IMG/VR virus record: IMGVR_UViG_3300012928_000010
Span: 1-42,839 of that record
Origin: a virus
Strand: one strand, 5' to 3'
DNA: 42,839 nucleotides
Position 1 is the stretch's first letter; each line of letters starts with the position of its first letter. The notes under the pieces are model-generated. The model worked only from the letters and a program-made list of their open reading frames with translations. It did not search any database and was not told where the DNA came from. Below, piece by piece: positions 36,037 through 42,839 of this stretch. Made by a program: the position numbers and the translations under genes.

Positions 36037-36951
36037 ATGGCAGTAGGCGATACAATTACCGCGGCGAGATATAATATTATCAGAGCAAGGATAGCGGCTG
36101 TTCTAGGAAAAGGAGCAGGTGACGAAGGTTATGGACAAGCAATTACAAGTCAAACAGTAAGTGTCGGTGCTACAGTAACAGCACAGGACATGGCAAATTT
36201 GTTTGTTGATATTAATAAATGTAGAGTCCATCAAACAGGTAACGCAGTTACTGAAATAGCACAACCATCGATAGGCGATACTGTAGAAGATTCAAACACA
36301 ACTACAAAAGAAGGTTATGTGCAATATGAAGATTTAAGTATCACTGCTCAATCAGCAAGGTTAAACTTTGCATCCAATCAAGTAGGAATTGAATCAGGAG
36401 AAAGCAGTTCAAGAACAGCAGACTGGGCAACTGATATTAATCATATTGTTACTGTAACATTTCCAGGATATAGTGTAACTAATGGTGACGGAACTACAAC
36501 TGCAATGACAGGCGAAGATCATATGCGTGTATTTTTTAATGCAGGTGGTGCAATACTTTTCAGAGGAACAATTGGATCAGGTAATACTACAATTAATAAC
36601 GACTGGCGAAACTTAATGACTTCGGTTGGTACTGTAACTTTTGATAGAGATAATACAAGTAATGGTTCTGTAGGAACTAGTTTTGGTTTTGTAAACTTAC
36701 CTACAGGTTATACCACAATATTCAATAAGACAGCATCTGCTTATAGTGCAAACGACTATCTTATTGAAGGCAAGAAAAACGGAAATGTGCTTTCATTTAG
36801 AATAACATTTAACGAAGATAAAGGACCAAATCCAAATTTTGACGAAGCTGTAACAGCAACTACAGGAAGTATAGTTGAATGTAAACGTCCAAACAATATA
36901 AATTCCGTAAACATTGGCAAGCCAACTTTCAATACAACAAACAACCTATAA
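36037..36951 (+). CDS. Virion structural protein, unassigned
   Basis: A 304-residue protein of a type common next to tail-fibre genes in marine T4-like phages. Visible landmarks are MAVGDTITAARYNIIRARI at the start, a central GEDHMRVFFNAGGAILFRG and a strand-rich C-terminal half ending Asn/Thr-rich. No catalytic motif, signal peptide or membrane segment is apparent. AAGG (36026-36029) lies seven bases before the ATG. It follows the third paralogue by 14 bases and is probably co-transcribed with it. A fibre accessory or baseplate decoration is likely, but the function is unknown. Confidence 0.6.
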   Translation: MAVGDTITAARYNIIRARIAAVLGKGAGDEGYGQAITSQTVSVGATVTAQDMANLFVDINKCRVHQTGNAVTEIAQPSIGDTVEDSNTTTKEGYVQYEDLSITAQSARLNFASNQVGIESGESSSRTADWATDINHIVTVTFPGYSVTNGDGTTTAMTGEDHMRVFFNAGGAILFRGTIGSGNTTINNDWRNLMTSVGTVTFDRDNTSNGSVGTSFGFVNLPTGYTTIFNKTASAYSANDYLIEGKKNGNVLSFRITFNEDKGPNPNFDEAVTATTGSIVECKRPNNINSVNIGKPTFNTTNNL

Positions 36952-36952
36952 T

Positions 36953-36960
36953 ATTAAATA
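36953..36960 (+). promoter_or_regulatory. Possible late promoter (ATTAAATA) for the glycosyltransferase cassette
   Basis: ATTAAATA matches the late consensus at six of eight positions, two bases after the preceding stop. Predicted start is near 36966, with GGAG (36973-36976) seven bases before the next ATG. No other late box is visible in the downstream cassette. Confidence 0.45.
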
Positions 36961-36983
36961 GTAGTGCTTAATGGAGTATTACT

Positions 36984-37319
36984 ATGGATGAAAAGCTAGA
37001 AAAAGCTCTTGGTTTTTCTAATTTAGCAACTATTTTGAACAACCAAAAACGGATTCTAAAAGAACAGTATGATGAAGAATTGGTTTTTTATCATGCTGGC
37101 GGTAAGTTCAAAGCAGACCGAACTTTGTTTTCTTTTGTATGCAATCTTGACAGTGAAGATGCTGTAATTATAGATGAAAACAGTGTACCAGTCAAGATTG
37201 AAGTAGAAGAATTTAAAAATTTAGTAAAGTCTCATTACACAACAGCTAGTGATAATTTTCTCAGCAGATATAAAGCGATTAGCAACAAAAGAAGTGTTGA
37301 AGGTATAGTGGATGTCTAA
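36984..37319 (+). CDS. Small conserved hypothetical protein
   Basis: A 111-residue acidic, mainly helical soluble protein beginning MDEKLEKALGFSNLATILNN. It has a mid-protein strand (DAVIIDENSVPVKIEVEEF) and a helical end (LSRYKAISNKRSVEGIV). I recognise the pattern from marine T4-like phages, where it is uncharacterised. It overlaps the next gene by eight bases, so it heads the glycosyltransferase cassette. No function can be assigned. Confidence 0.6.
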   Translation: MDEKLEKALGFSNLATILNNQKRILKEQYDEELVFYHAGGKFKADRTLFSFVCNLDSEDAVIIDENSVPVKIEVEEFKNLVKSHYTTASDNFLSRYKAISNKRSVEGIVDV

Positions 37320-38118
37320 TGGCGTTTTATGTTTTGCTAACAATAATGAAATCAATTATATAAAGCAAGCTGAACAGTTAGCAATTCGAATCAAAAAATA
37401 CATGGGACTTCCTACATCGTTATGCACGTCAGATCAATATTCTAACAGTGGTAAAATTTTTGATAAGATAATAAAATTAAAAGAAGGCCAACCTAACAAT
37501 AAAAGATATTACGATACAGTTGACTTTAAAACTTTAAACTTCAAAAATTACAGTCGTTGTAAAAGTTATGATCTATCTCCATATGATAAAACATTAGTTC
37601 TTGATGTTGATTACATTATTACAAACAATAAATTATCTGATGCATTTATTAATGGGGATTTTAAAATTTACAGACATGGAGTAGATTTATGTCCATGGAG
37701 AAAATACAAAGAGTTTGATTTCATAAACGATAAAGGAGTTCCTTTTTATTGGGCAACATGTTTTTACTTTGTAAAAAATCAAGAGCATAAGATTTTCTTT
37801 GATCTTCTAAAACACATAAGTGAAAATTGGAATCATTACAAAATGGTATACGATATAGATGCAAGAAATTTCAGGAATGATCATCTTTTCAGTATTGGAA
37901 TACACATGATGAACGGATTTGAAGATAATGACTGGGCAAAACCTATGCCAGGAAAAATGTACTACACTCTTGATAGAGATGAATTAATTGAAATTGATAA
38001 AGAAAAATTAAAGTTCTTACTAGAAAAAGAACATACTCGTAACGAGTATATTTTAGGTTCGATACGTGATGCAAATGTTCATGTCATGAATAAATTTAGT
38101 TTGGAAAGATTACTATGA
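37312..38118 (+). CDS. GT-A-fold glycosyltransferase-like protein (GT8-like), copy 1
   Basis: A 268-residue protein with a nucleotide-sugar transferase layout: an N-terminal strand-helix unit (GVLCFANNNEINYIKQAEQL), then SPYDKTLVLDVDYII, where D98-x-D100 is the metal/UDP-sugar-binding DxD motif. Downstream are PFYWATCFYFV and a C-terminal VHVMNKFSLERLL, whose His could be the third metal ligand as in GT8 enzymes. It has no membrane segment. The start lies within the end of the previous gene, and its end overlaps copy 2 (ATGA). Donor, acceptor and target are unknown. Confidence 0.6.
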   Translation: MSNGVLCFANNNEINYIKQAEQLAIRIKKYMGLPTSLCTSDQYSNSGKIFDKIIKLKEGQPNNKRYYDTVDFKTLNFKNYSRCKSYDLSPYDKTLVLDVDYIITNNKLSDAFINGDFKIYRHGVDLCPWRKYKEFDFINDKGVPFYWATCFYFVKNQEHKIFFDLLKHISENWNHYKMVYDIDARNFRNDHLFSIGIHMMNGFEDNDWAKPMPGKMYYTLDRDELIEIDKEKLKFLLEKEHTRNEYILGSIRDANVHVMNKFSLERLL

Positions 38119-38927
38119 CAAAAGGATATGTAATGATAGCATCTGGGAAAGATTATGTAAAACAAGCGTGTCTATGTGCAATGTCAATCAAACTGACACA
38201 GAAAATACAGAATGTTTCAATTATAACAAATGATACAGTTGAAAAACAATTTGAAAACCTGTTTGATCATATAATTGAGATACCTTGGCATGAAGAAACA
38301 GTTTGTTTTTATGACACACAGAATAGATGGAAAGCATATCACGTAAGTCCATATGAAGAAACTATTGTTTTAGATACAGATATGTTATTTTTAAGTGATC
38401 TATCACATCACTGGGAAATATTTAATAGATACGATGTTTGCCTTGTTGAAAAAGTTAGAACATACAAAAATGAAACAGTAACCGATGATTACTATAGAAA
38501 AACTTTTACAGAAAATAATTTACCAAATGTGTATAATGCATATCAATATTTTAAAAAGAATGACAACAGTTTGGAATATTATAAAAATTTAAAACATATT
38601 GTTAGGAACTGGCAATCATATTACAAAGAATACCTGCCAAAAAATACACCTAGGTTAGATAGTATGGATGTTAACCATGCTATATGTATGATACACAATA
38701 ATAATAACAATTATAAAACGTCTAGTATTGATTTTGTTCATATGAAATCTAAAATACAGAACGTGGATTGGCAACAAGATAGTTGGGTAAATGAAATACA
38801 ATACTTTGTTGGAGATGATTTAAAGATAGGAAACTATAAACAACATGGACTGTTCCATTATGTAGATAATAATTTTTGTAATACAGTGTTTGAAACTTAT
38901 AAGGAAAAATACAATGCAATTAGTTGA
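38115..38927 (+). CDS. GT-A-fold glycosyltransferase-like protein (GT8-like), copy 2
   Basis: A 270-residue paralogue of the preceding protein with the same order of elements: KGYVMIASGKDYVKQACLCAMSIKLT in two adjoining parts, then SPYEETIVLDTDMLFLSDL with D87-x-D89 as the DxD motif, and a late FVHMKSKIQN carrying a candidate metal-binding His. Sequence is well diverged from copy 1 outside these motifs, so the pair probably has different substrates. It begins with an ATGA overlap and its end overlaps the next gene by 14 bases. Confidence 0.65.
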   Translation: MTKGYVMIASGKDYVKQACLCAMSIKLTQKIQNVSIITNDTVEKQFENLFDHIIEIPWHEETVCFYDTQNRWKAYHVSPYEETIVLDTDMLFLSDLSHHWEIFNRYDVCLVEKVRTYKNETVTDDYYRKTFTENNLPNVYNAYQYFKKNDNSLEYYKNLKHIVRNWQSYYKEYLPKNTPRLDSMDVNHAICMIHNNNNNYKTSSIDFVHMKSKIQNVDWQQDSWVNEIQYFVGDDLKIGNYKQHGLFHYVDNNFCNTVFETYKEKYNAIS

Positions 38928-39432
38928 AGTAGCAGTTTCCACACAACAATATGTAAATTATGATAAGAAGACTGGAGAAGTAAAATCAGTTGGGCCTAAC
39001 AAGGATTTAGACTATAGTAGCATTGAAGTATCTGAAAAAGAAATAGAACCGATTACGTCATTGAAAGAAACAATGTCTGATTACGCAGTTGTGCTTAATA
39101 CAAAAAAACAAAGATATGAATTACGAAAAATCACTTTAGATTTAGAACAGGATTTTCCTTTTGTAGAAGTAAAAGAAAACGATCAAGCAGACTTATTCTT
39201 AGTCATTGACAGAATTAATAAAACGTGTTACATAAAATTAAAAGAAGGTTTAGAAAATTTAATAAAAGAAAGACTAGCATTTAGTATTACTAAAAAAGGT
39301 GATCCTCATATGTTGTACACACATTTAAATTTTGATACACAAAAGCAACAAACGTATAAGTTTACTCTTGATAATTTTAGTGTATACACAAATTGTCTTA
39401 CAATAGACTGTGGAGTGAAATATGAAACTTAA
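38914..39432 (+). CDS. Hypothetical protein within the glycosyltransferase cassette
   Basis: I place the start at the ATG at 38914 (172 residues), which has AAGGA (38901-38905) eight bases upstream; an in-frame ATG at 38890 is possible but has no good ribosome-binding site. The protein begins MQLVEVAVSTQQYVNYDKKT. It is rich in charged residues and predicted strands (YAVVLNTKKQRYELRKITLD, ADLFLVIDRINKTCYIKL). No catalytic motif, signal or membrane segment is seen. I do not recognise the family. It is sandwiched by overlaps between transferase-like genes. Confidence 0.6.
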   Translation: MQLVEVAVSTQQYVNYDKKTGEVKSVGPNKDLDYSSIEVSEKEIEPITSLKETMSDYAVVLNTKKQRYELRKITLDLEQDFPFVEVKENDQADLFLVIDRINKTCYIKLKEGLENLIKERLAFSITKKGDPHMLYTHLNFDTQKQQTYKFTLDNFSVYTNCLTIDCGVKYET

Positions 39433-40324
39433 TGTCGGCGAAATAGATATAATATATCTTAGTTATGATGAACCAAATGCAGAACAAAATTATACAGACT
39501 TGTTAAGCAAGGTTCCTTGGGCAAAGCGTATACATGGAATAAAAGGATCAGATGCCGCTCATAAGGCCTGTGCAGAACTTTCAGAAACAGACAGATTTGT
39601 TACAGTAGACGGCGACAATACAGTAGATCAAAATTTTATTAATCAAGTTCTTGAATTCGATCCAAAGGAAAATTTAGAGAATAGTGTTATAAGTTGGTGT
39701 GGAAAGAATACAATTAATGGTTTGGTTTATGGAAACGGTGGGCTTAAATGTTGGCCAAAACAATACGTGTTGAATATGAAAACACACGAAAACGCAGACA
39801 AAGAAAACATAAACGCACAAATAGAATTTTGTTGGGACGCCAGATATGTACAGATGGCAGATTGCTTTAGTAATGTACATAACAATGCAACACCTTACCA
39901 AGCCTGGAGAGCAGGTTTTAGAGAAGGAGTCAAACTAGCATTAAATAGAGGAGCACGTATTCCAAAGGAGCAATTTTTAAAAAGCCATCAAAAAAATTTA
40001 GCCATGTTGTATATTTGGTGCATGGTGGGAGCAGATGTCAAAAACGGTTCTTGGGCCATATATGGAGCAAGGGAAGGCTTGTTCATGACAATGTGTAGTG
40101 ATTGGGATTATGTTAATGTAAGAGACTTTGATTGCTTAAATGAATTATGGGGAGGAAGAGACGAGCTTCCTGAAGATGTATTACATAGTGAAATTTTTAA
40201 TTTAGGTAATCAACTTATTGATAAACTTGAAATACCAATTGCAGTACAACCTCTTAATGAAGAACAAAGCAATTTTTTTAAAAGCGTAAATGATAGTACA
40301 GTTAGGAAAAACAATTACAAATGA
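39422..40324 (+). CDS. Glycosyltransferase-like protein with EPNAEQNY signature, copy A
   Basis: A 300-residue soluble protein. The N-terminus DIIYLSYDEPNAEQNYTDL resembles the first strand-helix of a GT-A fold. It is followed by RIHGIKGSDAAHKACAEL and FVTVDGDNTVD, where D63-G-D65 acts as a DxD-like motif. The C-terminal half has KNTINGLVYGNGGLKCWPK and a Trp-rich helical region (YQAWRAGFREGVKLAL). A shorter paralogue lies just after the radical SAM gene. Such proteins recur in marine T4-like phages, where to my knowledge they remain uncharacterised. GGAG (39412-39415) is six bases upstream. The transferase call rests on fold-like motifs only. Confidence 0.55.
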   Translation: MKLNVGEIDIIYLSYDEPNAEQNYTDLLSKVPWAKRIHGIKGSDAAHKACAELSETDRFVTVDGDNTVDQNFINQVLEFDPKENLENSVISWCGKNTINGLVYGNGGLKCWPKQYVLNMKTHENADKENINAQIEFCWDARYVQMADCFSNVHNNATPYQAWRAGFREGVKLALNRGARIPKEQFLKSHQKNLAMLYIWCMVGADVKNGSWAIYGAREGLFMTMCSDWDYVNVRDFDCLNELWGGRDELPEDVLHSEIFNLGNQLIDKLEIPIAVQPLNEEQSNFFKSVNDSTVRKNNYK

Positions 40325-41670
40325 CCAGTCCAGAAAAAGTAAAAGAAAAACTGAATCAAGTTGGACCAGGATTTTGTCTTGCAAAGTGGACACAGGTAAC
40401 TATTCATTTGGGTTCAGGAATAAATCATAGCTGTCATCATGTAAAAGCACATGCTATTCCTCTCAAAGAGCTGAAAGATAATCCAAACGTATTGCATAAT
40501 ACACAATTTAAGAAAAACACAAGACACTTGATGTTGCAAGGCGAACGCCCTAGTGAATGTGACTATTGCTGGAGAATAGAAGATAACACAGAAAATTTTA
40601 GTGATAGAATATACAAAAGTGCAGATGATTGGAGTTGGCCAGATTTTCATAAAATAAGAAAAGCTAATGCCCAAGAAGATTTTTATCCTAGGTATGTAGA
40701 AATAAGTTTTTCAAATGTGTGTAATTTTAAATGTGGGTACTGTGGTCCTGCATTTAGTAGTAAATGGGGAGATGAAATAAACAGGCATGGACCATATAAC
40801 TTTAAAGGACTCAGTTGGAAATATAATCAAATAGATGAATATCAAAAACAGATTCCTGAACGTGAAACTAATCCTTACATTGAAGCTTTTTGGAAATGGT
40901 TTCCAACAGCAGTAAAACACATGCATACTTTTAGAATTACAGGTGGAGAACCTTTAATGAGCAAACATACAAATAAAGTTTTAGATCATTTATTAGAAAA
41001 TCCACAACCAAATTTAGAATTTGCTGTAAACAGTAACGCATGTCCTCCTGGAAACAAATGGAAAGATTTTGTTAAGAAAATTAAAACTTTAGAGGATAAA
41101 AAATGTATTAAAAGATTTACATTGTTTGTAAGTGCAGAAAGCATGGGGGAACAAGCTGAATATAACAGATTTGGAATGGACTGGGATATGTTTTCTAAAA
41201 ATGTAAATTACTATTTAGAAAATACAAAAGCAGTTTGCGTCTTTATGAGTGCGTTCAACATATTAAGTTTTCCAACATTTTTTCCTTTTGTAAAGTATGT
41301 AGGAAATTTAAAGTACAAATTCAAACCTAGAATTTGGCTCAGTATTCCTTATGTAAGAAATCCTGGATTTTTAGATGCTAAAATTGCAACGAAACCTATG
41401 GTAGAAAAATACCTTTATCCAGCATTAAGTTACATGAAAGCAAACAAGGCAGTATTTGATAAAAAAGAAACTCAAGACTTAGATAGGATTATCAATGATT
41501 TAGAAACAAGATTTAAAAAACCAAACGAGTTTGGTACTATTGCACAGGAAAATAGAAGAATGTTTATTGAATGGATTGTTCAATATGATAAAAGGCGAGG
41601 AACTAAATTTCATAAAACTTTTCCTGAATTGCACGAATTTTGGTTGGAGTGTAAAAAATGTATGATATAA
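40321..41670 (+). CDS. Radical SAM enzyme with N-terminal accessory Cys motif (twitch/SPASM-like)
   Basis: A 449-residue protein with the radical SAM cluster motif C134-x3-C138-x2-C141 (SNVCNFKCGYCGP), which binds a [4Fe-4S] cluster and S-adenosylmethionine. The following RITGGEPLM (GGEP at about 208-211) is the SAM-binding GGE motif. The N-terminal part has INHSCHH (C38) and SECDYCW (C80, C83), resembling the auxiliary-cluster region of twitch/SPASM proteins but placed before the SAM domain. Substrate unknown; relatives modify peptides, sugars or RNA. It overlaps both neighbours, which are paralogues of each other, hinting at a joint pathway. The radical SAM call is secure. Confidence 0.85.
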   Translation: MTSPEKVKEKLNQVGPGFCLAKWTQVTIHLGSGINHSCHHVKAHAIPLKELKDNPNVLHNTQFKKNTRHLMLQGERPSECDYCWRIEDNTENFSDRIYKSADDWSWPDFHKIRKANAQEDFYPRYVEISFSNVCNFKCGYCGPAFSSKWGDEINRHGPYNFKGLSWKYNQIDEYQKQIPERETNPYIEAFWKWFPTAVKHMHTFRITGGEPLMSKHTNKVLDHLLENPQPNLEFAVNSNACPPGNKWKDFVKKIKTLEDKKCIKRFTLFVSAESMGEQAEYNRFGMDWDMFSKNVNYYLENTKAVCVFMSAFNILSFPTFFPFVKYVGNLKYKFKPRIWLSIPYVRNPGFLDAKIATKPMVEKYLYPALSYMKANKAVFDKKETQDLDRIINDLETRFKKPNEFGTIAQENRRMFIEWIVQYDKRRGTKFHKTFPELHEFWLECKKCMI

Positions 41671-42362
41671 TCTTTATATCTTATAATGAACCTAATGCTG
41701 AACAAAACTACAGTAATCTCTATGGCAGGTTCAATTACACTGGGACATTAGGAGCCAAAGTAAAAAGAGTTGATGGAGTAAAAGGAATACATCAAGCTCA
41801 TGTTAAAGCGGCTGAAATTGCAAACACAAATTATTTTTATGTAGTTGACGGTGACGCTGTAGTTGATTTAAATTTTAAATTTAATTTTATTGTACCTACA
41901 CCTTTGACAGATAAAGATAGGAATGAAAGCACAGTGTTCGTATATAAAAGTGTAAATCCTATTAATGATCTAGTATATGGTTACGGAGGTGTTAAAATAT
42001 TACCTAAACACAAAACACTAAAAATGGATATAAACACAAATGACATGACAACAAGTATATCAAAAAATTTTAAAGTTATAGACACAATATCAAATATTAC
42101 TGCATTTAACACTGATCCTTTTAACACATGGAAAAGTGCATTTAGAGAGTGTGCAAAATTAGCAAGTAAAACAATTGAAAGACAAAACGAGGAGGAAACA
42201 AATGAAAGACTCAAAACTTGGACAACCGTGGGACACGATAGACAGTATGGCGAATATGCTTTGGCAGGCGCTACCGCTGGTATGGAGTTTGGCTTTTCTC
42301 GGAGGACTGATCTTCGGCTGATAAACGACTTTGATTGGTTAAAGGAACAATTCAATGCTTAA
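41658..42362 (+). CDS. Glycosyltransferase-like protein with EPNAEQNY signature, copy B
   Basis: A 234-residue paralogue of the 39422 gene, sharing DIIFISYNEPNAEQNYSNL, RVDGVKGIHQAHVKAAEIA, FYVVDGDAVVD (D64-G-D66) and NPINDLVYGYGGVKILPK. It is 66 residues shorter, mainly through loss of the Trp-rich helical extension of copy A. The ATG lies inside the end of the radical SAM gene with GGAG (41646-41649) eight bases upstream, so expression is coupled. Activity unproven. Confidence 0.55.
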   Translation: MYDIIFISYNEPNAEQNYSNLYGRFNYTGTLGAKVKRVDGVKGIHQAHVKAAEIANTNYFYVVDGDAVVDLNFKFNFIVPTPLTDKDRNESTVFVYKSVNPINDLVYGYGGVKILPKHKTLKMDINTNDMTTSISKNFKVIDTISNITAFNTDPFNTWKSAFRECAKLASKTIERQNEEETNERLKTWTTVGHDRQYGEYALAGATAGMEFGFSRRTDLRLINDFDWLKEQFNA

Positions 42363-42839
42363 TATAGTTGTAACAAGTAAACCTGTAGATGGATTGTTTT
42401 ATTATAGTTATGAATATTGTTCATATCTTAATAGCAAAGGAATAAAGGCAAGAGTTATAGTTATCACACACAGAAATTTTACTCAACAAGATTATCTTAA
42501 CGTGTTAAAATACAAATACATACACCAACATAATGTTCTGTTTAATTCATTAGACGGTTGGACAGGTGACGCTACACTAATTATGGGTAGGAGTATGATG
42601 ACTCTCAGTTACCAAGACTTTGATAGTTACACAATTCAACAGCAAATGATTCTTAGAACCTTGTTTGGTGGCAATTTAATAAGCGTGTATTCGGAAAATC
42701 ACCCTGCAAAATATCCTTTGGCTGTAAAATTTTATGATCCTGCAAAGATAGTTGACTTATGTGATAAACAAGTATATCCAGAAGGCGTAGGTATACATTT
42801 TGAAAAAACAATTAATTTTGAAATATATAAACCACATAA
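42355..42839 (+). CDS. Hypothetical, possibly GT-B-like protein, cut by window edge
   Basis: An ATG at 42355, inside the end of the preceding gene and eight bases after AAAGGA (42341-42346), opens a frame that continues past the right edge; 161 residues are visible. It begins MLNIVVTSKPVDGLFYYSYE, then CSYLNSKGIKARVIVITHRNF, which looks like the first strand, glycine turn and helix of a Rossmann or GT-B N-terminal domain. The domain that would bind a nucleotide sugar is out of view. Operon position supports a role with the neighbouring transferase-like genes. Confidence 0.55.
   Translation, partial: MLNIVVTSKPVDGLFYYSYEYCSYLNSKGIKARVIVITHRNFTQQDYLNVLKYKYIHQHNVLFNSLDGWTGDATLIMGRSMMTLSYQDFDSYTIQQQMILRTLFGGNLISVYSENHPAKYPLAVKFYDPAKIVDLCDKQVYPEGVGIHFEKTINFEIYKPH

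Noticed and set aside
38890-38913. Upstream ATG (38890) as the start of the 38914 gene
   Set aside because: The ATG at 38914 has AAGGA at ideal spacing. The upstream ATG has no such site and would lengthen the overlap with the preceding gene.

Overview
The window looks like part of the genome of a T4-like myovirus. It is AT-rich, with AGA/AAA-heavy coding, and gene content and order match the marine T4-like group that infects Pelagibacter-type bacteria and picocyanobacteria. The evidence is the recombination nuclease pair gp46/gp47, a gp55-type late sigma factor, T4-type late promoters (TATAAATA and close variants) and a baseplate block in marine T4-like order (gp48/54-like, gp53, hub, gp5, PAAR, gp25, gp6, gp7-like). 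The very large gp7-like protein also resembles those of marine T4-like phages. The host cannot be read from the window. A SAR11-like or other low-GC marine host is a reasonable guess from composition only.

Layout. Positions 1-3762, minus strand: a replication/recombination and late-switch block. It runs gp55, then gp47 and gp46 (overlapping), then the start of a SufE-like gene cut by the window edge. Two consensus sigma-70 promoters (TTGACA, 17 bp, TATAAT) precede gp55 and gp47. Positions 3763-3840 are a divergent control region where the host-type promoter for gp55 abuts a late promoter firing the other way. Positions 3841-29972, plus strand: the baseplate module, ending in a 5002-residue gp7-like protein that takes up about 35% of the window. 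Positions 29994-36951: a small gp8-position protein, three paralogous tail-fibre/adhesin proteins sharing an N-terminal module, and another virion-type protein. Positions 36984-42839: a small conserved protein, then a tightly overlapping cassette of glycosyltransferase-like proteins and a radical SAM enzyme, open at the right edge.

How it fits together. gp55 is made from a host-type promoter and should direct RNA polymerase to the late boxes at 3813, 10839, 11316, 29968, 34517 and possibly 36953, which lie ahead of the structural operons. Structural genes are packed with TAATG or ATGA overlaps, suggesting translational coupling and fixed stoichiometry of baseplate parts. The glycosyltransferase/radical SAM cassette directly follows the tail fibres and may modify virion adhesins or host surface sugars. 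That role is inference.

There is no gene-free stretch over about 80 bases. I saw no tRNA, CRISPR array, insertion sequence, attachment site or convincing intrinsic terminator.
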